Shown one piece after another: positions 1-11,330 of a stretch of 64,000 nucleotides of DNA. Position numbers and translations under genes: made by a program. Source of the DNA: Alopecurus myosuroides (taxonomy: Eukaryota > Streptophyta > Magnoliopsida > Poales > Poaceae). Numbering within the stretch: the stretch's first letter is position 1; each line of letters starts with the position of its first letter. Below the pieces are notes generated by a model. That model was not told the DNA's origin and searched no databases. It was given only the letters and a program-made list of their open reading frames with translations. Where the stretch lies: NCBI GenBank assembly GCA_028641055.1, contig CM054062.1, positions 184,139,958-184,203,957 on the forward strand, written 5' to 3'.

Positions 1-278
1 TTCCAACTATTAGAAAGGGGATAAGATCGAGGGTTGTAACCAACTGAAAGATAAATGCAAACAAACCCATCCTGGATCTCGCCCCTTATCCAAAGAAGCA
101 ATCCGAGGATAACTCACACAGTTGGATTAAGATGAATCAAGTTATTGTGACAATAATCCTATTACTAGTCAAATTGTTAATCATGGGGTGTGACATAGTG
201 AATCATTAGGTTTAAGTTGTCCTGAGTACTTGTTAGCCAGTACTTTCACCAAGTAATCCATAACCGCGGAAAACACGG

Positions 279-305
279 CTTCTCGAGAAGATTATCCCTG
301 CAGGG
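279..305 (-). other. Paired palindromes in LTR copy A
   Basis: CTTCTCGAGAAG (279-290) and CCCTGCAGGG (296-305) are perfect 12- and 10-bp dyads five bases apart. In element sense they are followed by CCGTGTTTTCCGCGGTTATGG-type sequence that recurs in every long LTR here. Function unknown; candidates are an RNA dimerisation or packaging structure, or binding sites for dimeric proteins. Confidence 0.7.
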
Positions 306-2336
306 TTGCACCAATTTGGCCGAACACGTATGAATAACCCGCCAGATGGGATGCCTCCCACCAAGCGGGGCACTCAACACAACTCAACTCTTCTCCGCAT
401 CAAGCCCAAAGCACCTTGGGCACACGGCTAATCGAGCTCAGAAGAAAATGGACCCTCATAGCACTCTAAGAACGTGTCCCCCTATATGCCGACTACAAAA
501 GTTCCACCCTGCGCTGGGCTCGCAAAAACATGCATGCGGCAAATAGAAAGCACGAACTAAATGAGATGATTTGGACGAGATGCGAATCGAATCAAATTGA
601 GGGGGGCGCCCATACTCGCTTCCCACATGCGGGTAGTGCGCTCATCATGGATCAGTAGACAAGACCCTTTTCCTATTAGGGTCGACACTAGCAGGCCTCA
701 AAACCACACAGGGCCTCCTGCCGGTGCCTTATCATCAAATTATTATTAACAGTAATAACATTAGAATGATTGATTGATTGATTAAACATCGAGCCCCCAG
801 AACATAATGAAATAGTAACTGAAAGTAACGGGTAACAGACTCGAGCAAAACAACCTAAGCATACTAGCAAGACACTGGCTCAATCAACAGGGTTGTAGGA
901 GGGGTGGTGAGGCAATATCAGGGTTAAAGGATTCATGTGATAGGTTCGTAACAGAAACATCTACCACTAAGGCTAGCAAGATATAGACAACGGAAAGTAT
1001 CGGTAACCAGGGTTGAAGGAACACAATGATTCATGTGAGTGATAACTTGCCTGCAAACTCAACAGCCGGGTACTGAGCTAGATCCTCAGAAGGGGTGCTG
1101 TAAAGGTCGTCTGCCTTAACGTCGTCGTCTATTCGAGAAGAAGCAAACAAACAAAACAGGAATGTAAACAATCACTGCCATGGCATTGTGCACAATCAAT
1201 ATGATGCATGACAAATTAATAGTGCAGCAAAATAAACTGACTAACATGATAGCACAAATTAAATGGACCCATATGCAAGGGTTGCATAGGGAAAAGGATC
1301 CATTGAAATAAGTGGAACACATGATTTACAATTATTTATTATGTGATAGTTGTTATCATGATGCATGCATGATGATGATGACAAGATATCAACAGATAAC
1401 AAAAAATAACAATGATAGATGCAAAGGAAAAGGAATAAAACAAGTTTAGAACTTATTTATTAAGTTTGGAAAATTTTGGTTACTTAAACATGCCACACAT
1501 ACAATTATTGTTTTCACCAATTTAAAGGGTGCAAAACAATTAACAAAATTTATATTTGAAAATAACATCAAATTTTAGTTGGATTACATGTTTCACATGT
1601 TGAAATAGGAGTTAGGATAATTTAATTATGAATTAAACAATATTAAACAAGTTTTATTTGAATTAAAACAAGTTTGAATATTAATTGAATTTTATTTAGT
1701 CAAAACACAATTTCAAATTCACATTTGAAAAGTTCACACTTTGGTGGTTTGAAAACATATTTTGCATGTTCAAAAATATTTTATATTAAGCAAGTTTTGA
1801 TTTTATCAATTTTAATTGAATTAAACAAGTATTAAATTATTTAGGCAATTTAAATTATTCAAACAATGAAACAAATTTTATATTTGAATAGAATGTTCAA
1901 AATGGTTTGAAAAACATATTTTATTTGCCTTATTTGGAATTAGTATGAATTATTTATGAATTATTGCAAATTACATTTGAATTATTCAAATTGAATTTTA
2001 AATGTATTTTGAAAACTCAAAACAGAACACAAATAAGTTATTTGGAAAGATTATTAAATTTTGCACAGAAAACATATATAACTTTTATTTATTAGAATTA
2101 TAGATTAAAAGTTATTGATTTTTGAAGTTATTTGTTTATTCTGCCAATTAAAGAAAATAGTAAACAAAACAGAAATGTTTTAATCATTTTGTTACCGCGC
2201 TGGATCTACACCCCAGCCACTGCCCTGTGGGCCAGCGGCCAGCGTGGCGCTGCGCACGCACGCGTGGCAGTGGCAGCCACCGACTGGTGGGCCTGCGCGC
2301 TGAAGCGAAAAACCGAAAAAAGGTTTGTGCGCTGCG

Positions 2337-2391
2337 GGATTCGAACCCGAGAGCAGCCGCGAGATTCAGAGAGTGTCTACCAGCTGCGCTG
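2337..2391 (-). promoter_or_regulatory. tRNA-like A box and B box inside LTR copy A
   Basis: On the minus strand 2347-2337 reads GGTTCGAATCC, a perfect Pol III B box. Forty-four bases upstream (start to start, the spacing inside a tRNA) 2391-2380 reads CAGCGCAGCTGG, an A box with one mismatch. Four of five T-stem pairs form. No acceptor stem forms, so this is tRNA-derived or tRNA-like and not a functional tRNA gene. It sits at the downstream edge of the GC-rich island. Confidence 0.5.
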
Positions 2392-2943
2392 CGTTCAGTC
2401 GGTTGACAGAGAGAGCGACGCGGACAGGTTAAGGTGTTCCCCCCCCCCGTTAACTGAAACTTGCGCGCGAGCGCTGACTGAATCTAACTGTCAGCAGCTG
2501 CTGTTGCTCGCCGGCGGGAGAAACACGGCCGTGCTCGTTGTGTGTGAGGTGTGTGCGTGTGCTGGACGCGGATGTGCGCACGGTGCCGTGGCGGAGCAGC
2601 AGAGGGAGAAGTGGTGGTGGAGCTCACCGCGGGGCGTCGAGGTTGCGGTGCTGCTGACGACGGTGGCGTTCACGGCGAAGTCGAGGACGGCGTCGAGGAA
2701 GTAGATGTTCTCCGAGCGAGCTTGGGTGTCCAAAGCGTAGAGGGGATGGTGGCGGTTTAATTTCGGTAGAGCAGAGACTAGGTGGGAGTCGAGGGTGGAG
2801 GCGCCATTGATGGATTCAGAGGAGGGGATTCCGGCGAGGTGGCAGCAGGGGAGGAAAACGTCGGGAAGGAGGCGATTGACGGCGGCGGAGAGGGGAGATA
2901 GCACCTAGGGGCTAGGGTTAGGTTCCAGGGTGCCCCAGGGCCG

Positions 2944-2950
2944 TTTTATA
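2944..2950 (-). promoter_or_regulatory. Putative LTR TATA box, copy A
   Basis: TATAAAA on the minus strand, at the upstream edge of the GC-rich island and about 850 bp from the LTR 5' end. Transcription would start near 2915 and run through the island toward U5. The same site is kept in copy B. Confidence 0.5.
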
Positions 2951-3802
2951 GGAGTGGAGAGCGACGGGGGCCGCCGGAGTCGCCGCGGGGGTGCGGTGGA
3001 GGCCTCCGATGCTCTGCCGTACTGCTTGACGACGGCGATTAGAAGAGCAGCGCGAATCGCGAAGCGGTACGGGGGAGCTAGGCGGGCTGGGCCTTGCGCG
3101 CGCGTAGGCTTAGCGGGTTGGGTAGCGTTATCTGCCGCGCGCGCGCGCTGGTTTGCTCCTTTTTTTTTCTTATTTTTTTTTTGCTGAAACAGAATTTGGA
3201 AGAATTTGTTAAGGTTTTGTTTATAGAAAAATTTGGAAAAAATTGGGGAGTTTTATTAGACCAAAAGCAAACACTTGGTGGCTTTTGTTTTCAAAAATTT
3301 AAATATTGGCTTGCTGTTTTAAAATTAACCAAATTGATTGAAATTTGCAATATTAATTAATATTAGAAAACAAAGTATTTTCAATAGGGTTTCCCCTAGG
3401 GTTTTAAAATGATTTAAAGTTTATAATTGTTTGGTGGAATTCATGGATTCAAAAAGGTACTGATTCTTAGCCTTGGTTTGAATTTGAAAATGTTTTAGAA
3501 TTATTTGATTGGATTAATGGTTTGATTAAACCAACAATTTAATGGGTGATTAACAAGGGATAAAATGGTTGTTTTTATTTGTTATTTTTATTCCAAAAGT
3601 TGTAACAGAGCAAGTATGAAAATAACCCTTTGAAATTGTTTGAGTTTGATTATGAAAACAAGATAAAACAGATGCAAAACAAATAATAACAAATGCAAAC
3701 AAAAAATAAAACAAATGCAATGAGATGATGACATGATGCATTGCTTGAATTTAAACAAGAAACAAAACATTCTAAGGGATGTTTCATACTTGGGATGTTA
3801 CA

Positions 3803-3821
3803 AAACGCCCCCCCTTGAAGG
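3803..3821 (-). other. Polypurine tract next to LTR copy A
   Basis: On the minus strand CCTTCAAGGGGGGGCGTTT directly abuts the TGTAACATCCC start of the LTR. Its position and G-run are those of a plus-strand primer, which fixes the element orientation as minus. Confidence 0.7.
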
Positions 3822-3840
3822 AGTCGCGCCCCGAGATTCC

Positions 3841-3921
3841 TTACTGAGATGTGAACAGGTCCGGATATTTCTTGCGAAGATCCTCTTCGGTCTCCCACGT
3901 TGCCTCTTTATCGGAATGATG
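3841..3921 (-). pseudogene. Ty3/gypsy integrase C-terminal tail (minus-strand fragment)
   Basis: The minus strand encodes HHSDKEATWETEEDL followed by RKKYPDLFTSQ and a TAA stop (3841-3843). This is the usual end of plant gypsy integrase, where the ATWE.E..LR..YP motif closes pol just before the polypurine tract. Only about 26 codons survive. The upstream pol is replaced near 3917-3925 by an integrase piece in the opposite orientation, so the gene is a remnant. Confidence 0.75.
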
Positions 3922-4106
3922 CTTATCGTCTTGAACTTCCAGAAAAACTATCCAAAGTGCACGATGTGTTCCACGTGTCACAACTCAAGAAGTGTTTCAA
4001 AGATCCAGATCGTGCAGTTGATCATGATTCCATTGAACTGCAAGATGATCTATCTTATGAGGAGCACCCTATTCGTATTCTCGATGAGACCGAGCTTGAA
4101 CGAATG
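3918..4106 (+). pseudogene. Ty3/gypsy integrase C-terminal fragment, inverted
   Basis: The plus strand encodes DAYRLELPEKLSKVHDVFHV, SQLKKC and then IRILDETE. This is the integrase C-terminal module of plant gypsy elements (the HDVFHVSQLK motif), which normally lies about 20-30 residues before the ATWE motif. Here it faces the opposite strand to the flanking LTRs and to the integrase tail at 3841-3921. It ends at about 4106, where LTR copy B begins. The arrangement implies an inversion or a template switch between two elements. The missing interior should have been several kb. Confidence 0.75.
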
Positions 4107-4436
4107 ATGATCACAACTTATCTCTAAGACACAAAAGCTTGAAATAAGGTTGCAAATGGCCTTCACTAAGGCAGAGATAGCAAATACAATCATCCAGAGG
4201 ACACATGTCCCAACATAGCATTCATTACATCAGCGGAAGCAATCAAAGGGTCTGAGTACAGACAAATCCAACAGGCTTAAGAAGCCGGAGAAAAATAAAG
4301 AAGACGAAGCCCATCCACGTAGGTTCTGGATCCTGCCCTGGTCCAGCTAACTACTCGTCTGCAGTCTCGTCAAACTCCACGAAGTAGCCATCCTGGTGGT
4401 CATCGTAGCCGTAGTCGTAGTCTGCGTAAACCACAG

Positions 4437-4466
4437 CCCCAACGGGGTCAGTACATCCAAGTACTG
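4437..4466 (-). other. Tandem hairpins in LTR copy B
   Basis: In minus-strand sense CAGTAC-6-GTACTG (4466-4449) is followed by CCCC-3-GGGG (4447-4437). Both stems are perfect. Equivalent paired hairpins, with different stem sequences, occur in the other long LTR families of the window. Confidence 0.6.
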
Positions 4467-4877
4467 GCAAGCAAGACTCACAGTTCACCAAAGTATAGCC
4501 CGTCAACACAAGCACAGATGACTTGGTTCAACGGAAAGAAGGGGATATATATAAGATGCTGCAACTGGCTGCACTAACCAACTACAGAGATTCTATCACT
4601 TCCAACTATTAGAAAGGGGATAAGATCGAGGGTTGTAACCAACTGAAAGATAAATGCAAACAAACCCACCCTGGATCTCGCCCCTTATCCAAAGAAACAA
4701 TCCGAGGATAACTCACACAGTTGGATTAAGATGAATCAAGTTATTGTGACAATAATCCTATAACTAGTCAAATTGTTAATCATGGGGTGTGACATAGTGA
4801 ATCATTAGGTTTAAGTTGTCCTGAGTACTTGTTAGCCAGTACTTTCACCAAGTAATCCATAACCGCGGAAAACACGG

Positions 4878-4904
4878 CTTCTCGAGAAGATTATCCCTGC
4901 AGGG
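4878..4904 (-). other. Paired palindromes in LTR copy B
   Basis: CTTCTCGAGAAG at 4878-4889 and CCCTGCAGGG at 4895-4904, identical to copy A. Confidence 0.7.
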
Positions 4905-6935
4905 TTGCACCAATTTGGCCGTACACGTATGAATAACCCGACAGATGGGATGCCTCCCACCAAGCGGGGCACTCAACACAACTCAACTCTTCTCCGCATC
5001 AAGCCCAAAGCACCTTGGGCGCACGGCTAATCGAGCCCAGAAGAAAATGGACCCTCATAGCACTCTAAGAACGTGTCCCCCTATATGCCGACTACAAAAG
5101 TTCCACCCTGCGCTGGGCTCGCAAAAACATGCATGCGGCAAATAGAAAGCACGAACTAAATGAGATGATTTGGACGAGATGCGAATCGAATCAAATTGAG
5201 GGGGGCGCCCATACTCGCTTCCCACATGCGGGTAGTGCGCTCATCATGGATCAGTAGACAAGACCCTTTTCCTATTAGGGTCGACACTAGCAGGCCTCAA
5301 AACCACACAGGGCCTCCTGCCGGTGCCTTATCATCAAATTATTATTAACAGTAATAACATTAGCATGATTGATTGATTGATTAAACATCGAGCCCCCAGA
5401 ACATAATGAAATAGTAACTGAAAGTAACGGGTAACAGACTCAAGCAAAACAACCTAAGCATACTAGCAAGACACTGGCTCAATCAACAGGGTTGTAGGAG
5501 GGGTGGTGAGGCAATATCAGGGTTAAAGGATTCATGTGATAGGTTCGTAACAGAAACATCTACCACTAAGGCTAGCAAGATATAGACAACGGAAAGTATC
5601 GGTAACCAGGGTTGAAGGAACACAATGATTCCTGTGAGTGATAACTTGCCTGCAAACTCAACAGCCGGGTACTGAGCTAGATCCTCAGAAGGGGTGCTGT
5701 AAAGGTCGTCTGCCTCAACGTCGTCGTCTATTCGAGAAGAAGCAAACAAACAAAACAGGAATGTAAACAATCACTGCCATGGCATTGTGCACAATCAATA
5801 TGATGCATGACAAATTAATAGTGTAGCAAAATAAACTGACTAACATGATAGCACAAATTAAATGGACCCATATGCAAGGGTTGCATAGGGAAAAGGATCC
5901 ATTGAAATAAGTGGAACACATGATTTACAATTATTTATTATGCGATAGTTGTTATCATGATGCATGCATGATGATGATGACAAGATATCAACAGATAACA
6001 AAAAATAACAATGATAGATGCAAAGGAAAAGGAATAAAACAAGTTTAGAACTTATTTATTAAGTTTGGAAAATTTTGGTTACTTAAACATGGCACACATA
6101 CAATTATTGTTTTCACCAATTTAAAGGGTGCAAAACAATTAACAAAATTTATATTTGAAAAGAACATCAAATTTTAGTTGGATTACATGTTTCACATGTT
6201 GAAATAGGAGTTAGGATAATTTAATTATGAATTAAACAATATTAAACAAGTTTTATTTGAATTTAAAACAAGTTTGAATATTAATTGAATTTTATTTAGT
6301 CAAAACATAATTTCAAATTCACATTTGAAAAGTTCACACTTTGGTGGTTTGAAAACATATTTTGCATGTTCAAAAATATTTTATATTAAGCAAGTTATGA
6401 TTTTATCAATTTTAATTGAATTAAACAAGTATTAAATTATTTAGGCAATTTAAATTATTCAAACAATGAAACAAATTTATATTTGAATAGAATGTTCAAA
6501 ATGGTTTGAAAAACATATTTTATTTGCCTTATTTGGAATTAGTATGAATTATTTATGAATTATTGCAAATTACATTTGAATTATTCAAATTGAATTTTAA
6601 ATGTATTTTGAAAACTCAAAACAGAACACAAATAAGTTATTTGGAAAGATTATTAAATTTTGCACAGAAAACATATATAACTTTTATTTATTAGAATTAT
6701 AGATTAAAAGTTATTGATTTTTGAAGTTATTTGTTTATTCTGCCAATTAAAGAAAATAGTAAACAAAACAGAAATGTTTTAATCATTTTGTTACCGCGCT
6801 GGATCTACACCCCAGCCACTGCCCTGTGGGCCAGCGGCCAGCGTGGCGCTGCGCACGCACGCGTGGCAGTGGCAGCCACCGACTGGTGGGCCTGCGCGCT
6901 GAAGCGAAAAACCGAAAAAAGGTTTGTGCGCTGCG

Positions 6936-6990
6936 GGATTCGAACCCGAGAGCAGCCGCGAGATTCAGAGAGTGTCTACCAGCTGCGCTG
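6936..6990 (-). promoter_or_regulatory. tRNA-like A box and B box inside LTR copy B
   Basis: Same module as in copy A: B box GGTTCGAATCC on the minus strand from 6946 to 6936, and A-box-like sequence starting 44 bases upstream at 6990. Confidence 0.5.
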
Positions 6991-7086
6991 CGTTCAGTTG
7001 GTTGACAGAGAGAGCGACGCGGACAGGTTAAGGTGTTCCCCCCCCCCCCCGTTAACTGAAACTTGCGCGCGAGCGCTGACTGAATC

Positions 7087-7220
7087 GGGATTTTTGATGA
7101 TTTGCCACGCTTTACATGTGAAATTTGATTATTTGCCCTGTGACCACCACATGTCAGTGAGACATGATGTGGCAAATAATTAAATTGCAAAGTAAAACGT
7201 GGCAAATTATCAAATGCCCC
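7087..7220. mobile_element. MITE, Mutator-type, 134 bp with 9-bp TSD
   Basis: Copy A reads straight through GACTGAATC. Copy B has GACTGAATC at 7078-7086 and again at 7221-7229 around a 134-bp insert. The insert ends are imperfect terminal inverted repeats: GGGATTTTTGATGATTTGCC on the left; on the right the reverse complement starts GGGGCATTTGATAATTTGCC. A 9-bp duplication with TIRs of this kind is typical of Mutator-like elements. No coding capacity. The empty site in copy A proves the insertion. A related element lies at 23895-24019. Confidence 0.85.
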
Positions 7221-7688
7221 GACTGAATCTAACTGTCAGCAGCTGCTGTTGCTCGCCGGCGGGAGAAACACGACCGTGCTCGTTGTGTGTGAGGTGTGTG
7301 CGTGTGCTGGACGCGGATGTGCGCACGGTGCCGTGGCGGAGCAGCAGAGGGAGAAGTGGTGGTGGAGCTCACCGCGGGGCGTCGAGGTTGCGGTGCTGCT
7401 GACGACGGTGGCGTTCACGGCGAAGTCGAGGACGGCGTCGAGGAAGTAGATGTTCTCCGAGCGAGCTTGGGTGTCCAAAGCGTATAGGGGATGGTGGCGG
7501 TTTAATTTCGGTAGAGCAGAGACTAGGTGGGAGTCGAGGGTGGAGGCGCCATTGATGGATTCAGAGGAGGGGATTCCGGCGAGGTGGCAGCAGGGGAGGA
7601 AAACGTCGGGGAGGAGGCGATTGACGGCGGCGGAGAGGGGAGATAGCACCTAGGGGATAGGGTTAGGTTCCAGGGTGCCCCAGGGCCG

Positions 7689-7695
7689 TTTTATA
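7689..7695 (-). promoter_or_regulatory. Putative LTR TATA box, copy B
   Basis: TATAAAA on the minus strand, same position as 2944-2950 in copy A. Confidence 0.5.
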
Positions 7696-8546
7696 GGAGT
7701 GGAGAGCGACGGGGGCCGCCGGAGTCGCCGCGGGGGTGCGGTGGAGGCCTCCGATGCTCTGCCGTACTGCTTGACGACGGCGATTAGAAGAGCAGCGCGA
7801 ATCGCGAAGCGGTACGGGGGAGCTAGGCGGGCTGGGCCTTGCGCGCGCGTAGGCTTAGCGGGTTGGGTAGCGTTATCTGCCGCGCGCGCGCTGGTTTGCT
7901 CCTTTTTTTTTCTTATTTTTTTTTTTGCTGAAACAGAATTTGGAAGAATTTTTTAAGGTTTTGTTTATAGAAAAATTTGGAAAAAATTGGGGAGTTTTAT
8001 TAGACCAAAAGCAAACACTTGGTGGCTTTTGTTTTCAAAAATTTAAATATTGGCTTGCTGTTTTAAAATTAACCAAATTGATTGAAATTTGCAATATTAA
8101 TTAATATTAGAAAACAAAGTATTTTCAATAGGGTTTCCCCTAGGGTTTTAAAATGATTTAAAGTTTATAATTGTTTGGTGGAATTCATGGATTCAAAAAG
8201 GTACTGATTCTTAGCCTTGGTTTGAATTTGAAAATGTTTTAGAATTATTTGATTGGATTAATGGTTTGATTAAACCAACAATTTAATGGGTGATTAACAA
8301 GGGATAAAATGGTTGTTTTTATTTGTTATTTTTATTCCAAAAGTTGTAACAGAGCAAGTATGAAAATAACCCTTTGAAATTGTTTGAGTTTGATTATGAA
8401 AACAAGATAAAACAGATGCAAAACAAATAATAACAAATGCAAACAAAAAATAAAACAAATGCAATGAGATGATGACATGATGCATTGCTTGAATTTAAAC
8501 AAGAAACAAAACATTCTAAGGGATGTTTCATACTTGGGATGTTACA

Positions 8547-9693
8547 TCTCGAAAAAGTGTTCACAGAAATGAGCTATCATCTACGAAGATTCATGGCTTT
8601 CGGGCCACATGACGGATGTTATGGCACATCCATGGAATAGTTTCTTTAAATGTGCCCATATTCCACAAAACCATGAATATTGGAACAACGAACAATGTTT
8701 ACAAAGAAAGTTTTATTTTTTGTTGAATAAAAATACCATTTTCCATTTTCGGAGTGTCGAAAACGATTTTTTTTTGTGAAGCATCTACCAAAAATATGTT
8801 GCAAAATTGTACCACATAAAACTATATAGTTACTAAACCATATTTTATCTACAAAAACACAAATTAATAACTCCAAAAATCTTTCCATCCATCTCTTTGG
8901 AAAAAGACAAATTTCAGCTCGATTTAGCTGAAACCGGGCCAAATTTGAACTACAAGTGCCTCGTAGTTTTCTCTTTATTTTTTGAAAAAATCATTTTTAG
9001 GTACCCAAGTACCTATTTCAACATAGATACACCAATAGTTCATCAAGATTCAACCCGTAGGTACGAACGTTCATGTCCGCAGTTTTGACCGTTTCCCGAA
9101 ACCTGCTTAGAAAATTCCAGAAAATTCAAAAAAACACGAAATGATGCCAGACCTTCGCGTGGTGTTATAATAAGTGATCTAGTATCCACCAAAAATAATA
9201 AACTTGGAATACAGAAGTTATCTCGAAAAAGTGTTCACATAAATGAGCTGTCATCTACGAAGATTCATGGCTTTCGGGCCAAATGACGGATGTTATGGCC
9301 ACATCCATGGCATAGTTTCTTTAAATGTTCCTATATTCCACACAAACGTGCATATTGGAACAACTAACAATGTTTACGAAGAAAGTTTTATTTTTCGTTG
9401 AATAAAAACATCATTTTCCATTTTTGGAATGTCGAAAACGGTTTTTTTTTGTAAAGCATCTACCAAAAATATGTTGCAAAATTGTACCACATAAAATTAT
9501 ATAGTAACTAGACCCTATTTTATCTACAAAAACTCAAATTAATTCCTCTAAAAATCTTTCCATTCACCTCTTCCAAAAGAGACAAATTCCTGCTGAATCA
9601 GCTGAAACCGGGCCAAATTTGAACTACAGGTGCCTCGTAGTTTGTTGATGATTTTTTGGAAAAATCATTTTTAGGTACCCAAGAACCTATTTT
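8547..9693. repeat. Two-unit direct repeat, 674-bp period, unclassified
   Basis: Unit 1 (8547 to about 9018) and unit 2 (9221-9693) start with the same TCTCGAAAAAGTGTTCAC and stay alignable to the GGTACCCAAG-ACCTATTT end. A 200-bp spacer (9019-9220) separates them. The copies differ by many substitutions and small indels, so the duplication is old. No credible coding sequence. The run begins exactly at the LTR end at 8546 and stops at the RNase H fragment at 9698. It may be part of a larger DNA transposon or LTR; I could not assign it. Confidence 0.6.
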
Positions 9694-9697
9694 TCTG

Positions 9698-10034
9698 CCG
9701 ACTTGGATAAGAGGAGTTTCCTCACAGATTATGTGTTTACAGTTAGTGGATGTGCTGTTAGCTTGAAGGATACCTTTTAGGGTGTTGTTGTACAATCTAC
9801 TACTGAGGCTGAGTACATGGCTATTGCTGAAGCATGCAAAGAGTTTGTTTGGTTGAAAGGTCTGTTTACTGAGCTTTGTGGAGATGATACTTATCTTACT
9901 AAGGACCAGATGTTCCATGCGAGAACAAAGCACATTGATGTCAAGTACCATTATGTGTGTGATGTTGTTGCACAAGCTAAGATCAATGTATGCAAGATTA
10001 CTACACATGATAATCCTGCTGATATGATGACAAA
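9698..10034 (+). pseudogene. Ty1/copia RNase H fragment
   Basis: The plus strand encodes the C-terminal half of copia RNase H: VFTVSGCAVSL, then STTEAEYMAIAEACKEFVWL, then DQMFHARTKHIDVKYHYV, ending at the NPADMMTK motif. The frame is broken by a TAG at 9778-9780. The segment that should carry the CDSQSA catalytic Asp motif between the Leu-rich helix and LTKDQ is deleted in frame. The 3' end is fused near 10035 to a minus-strand gag fragment from another element, so the true 3' LTR is lost. Non-functional remnant. Confidence 0.85.
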
Positions 10035-10727
10035 GAAAATACAACCATTTTTACTATGGAAACAAGATGTATCAAGCATATCATTATAAGATTTAGTCAA
10101 GGAATTTATACATGATATGCATGGGCTATCAACACAAGCATGTAAATCATTTTGGGTGCTAGATGTGTTTAAGTCCATAGACAAAGTATTGCAATAAGAT
10201 AGAGACGAAGAATCGTCAAGAATAAGCTTACTATCAAGATTGCAATTTTTGTCGCTACTCACCATATCATTATGTTGTGCCTTTCCACTTGTTGGTGAAG
10301 TAGAAGAAGTTGAGAACTCATCATGCCCGGAGGTGGAGGAAGAATAATCATCCCCACAACTTTTGGACACATCATATTTATCTTCAAGCTTGGTCCATAT
10401 CTCATGAGCTTTCCAAGATGGCCTAATTGACTCAAGAACTACAATGCTCAAATATTTGAAAAACACATTAGTAGCTTGAGTATTGAGATATAAGTTTTTC
10501 TCATCCTCTAAAGAGCAATCACTACCCGTTGGAGTAGAAAAACCCATATCTACAATTTTCTCTATATTTGGACCCATGTCCTTAAAAATATTAAACATAC
10601 TAATTTCCAAGTATTATAATTTGTGCCATCGAATATAAAAGTGTCATTATGCACTAGTCCCCTAGCCGACATCTTTACTCTCTAGGTTGTGAAACCCTAT
10701 GAAGAGAGACTCGGCTCTGATACCAAT
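10035..10727 (-). pseudogene. Partial interior (PBS plus gag N-terminus) of the gag-only element
   Basis: This stretch matches 18184-18875, the start of the interior of the element at 10728-21306. It includes a primer binding site (minus TGGTATCAGAGCC at 10725-10713) and the first roughly 185 gag codons. The gag frame is open here where the other copy has a stop (TCA here versus TGA at 18259-18261). Near 10035 it is cut and joined to the plus-strand copia fragment, and the open frame runs into antisense RNase H sequence. An interior segment on this side of an LTR means the LTR at 10728 once served two tandem interiors. Confidence 0.8.
10713..10725 (-). other. Primer binding site (extra copy)
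   Basis: Minus-strand TGGTATCAGAGCC, complementary to initiator tRNA-Met, two bases from the LTR edge at 10728. Confidence 0.8.
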
Positions 10728-11233
10728 TGAAAGGACACGGATGTCGTCTAGAGGGGGGTGAGGGGGTGAATAGGCATTTAAAAATAATTACGGTTAAGGC
10801 TTGAATAAATGCGGAATAAAACTAGCGTTTAATTTATCAAGTCAAAACCTAAACAAACTAGGTTCACCTATGTGCACCAACAACTTACGCTAAACAATTT
10901 AAGCAACTATGTGATAGCAAGATATGTTACTTCAAGCTCGATGACTATCACAAAGTAAATTGCATAAGTAAAGAGATCGGGTATAGAAATAACCGAGAGA
11001 CGAGGAGACGATGATTTATACCGAAGTTCACTTCCCAATGGAAGCTAATCTCCGTTGGAGAGGTGTGGAGTCACAATGACTCCAAGCGCCCAATGGCTCA
11101 CCTTATTCTCCTCGTGCCTCCACCAATGCGGAGTGCCACGATCCACTATGGGACCTTTGAGGGAGGTCACCGATCCCGTACAAGGTTGGGGCAATCTCCA
11201 CAACTCATTTGGAGGCTCCCAACAATATCCCGC

Positions 11234-11330
11234 GAGCCACCAAAACTCCGAGATAGCAACAAGGTCCCGAGCCACCAAAACTCCGGGACAACAAGGTCCG
11301 GAGCTACCAAAACTCCGAGACGATAACAAC
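11234..11330. repeat. Minisatellite, about 32-35-bp unit
   Basis: Three imperfect units of GAGCCACCAAAACTCCGNGA followed by an AACAAGGTCC-type tail. The matching array in the other LTR is at about 19376-19470. It lies downstream of the LTR TATA box in element sense, so it would be transcribed. Confidence 0.65.

Larger units (their letters stand above)
1..3802 (-). repeat. Long LTR, copy A, gypsy-like (3' LTR, truncated by window start)
   Basis: Read on the minus strand this LTR begins TGTAACATCCC at 3802, preceded by a purine tract and the end of an integrase, so it is the 3' LTR of a minus-strand element. Base 1 corresponds to 4601 in copy B, so roughly 0.7 kb of the U5 side lies outside the window. 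Composition is layered: AT-rich, a GC-rich island (about 2190-3150), AT-rich, then a mixed block with small palindromes. It differs from copy B at roughly 25-30 sites by eye (under 1%), plus one MITE present only in B. I see no ATG-started gene; the open frames in the island rely on GTG or TTG starts. Family name not recognised; the 4.8-kb LTRs resemble the LARD class. Confidence 0.85.
4107..8546 (-). repeat. Long LTR, copy B, gypsy-like (U5 end deleted)
   Basis: Near-identical to copy A over 4601-8546. It ends TGTTACA at 8546 (TGTAACATCCC on the minus strand). Compared with the complete solo LTR at 25097, about 240 bp at the U5 end are missing and are replaced by the inverted integrase fragment, so no primer binding site or target duplication can be tested on that side. 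It carries a 134-bp MITE absent from copy A. It includes the same GC island, TATA box, tRNA-like boxes and palindromes as copy A. Confidence 0.85.

Noticed and set aside
765..785. ATTG tandem run in LTR copy A as a separate microsatellite feature
   Set aside because: Only about four units and shared by all copies; part of the LTR sequence.
2337..2398. Functional tRNA gene on the minus strand
   Set aside because: A and B boxes fit, but acceptor and anticodon stems do not pair, so it is only called tRNA-like.
2491..2904. 137-residue open frame on the minus strand of the LTR GC island, repeated at 7236-7649
   Set aside because: It starts with GTG, has no ATG near its start, lacks any domain, and its conservation is explained by the near-identity of the two LTRs.
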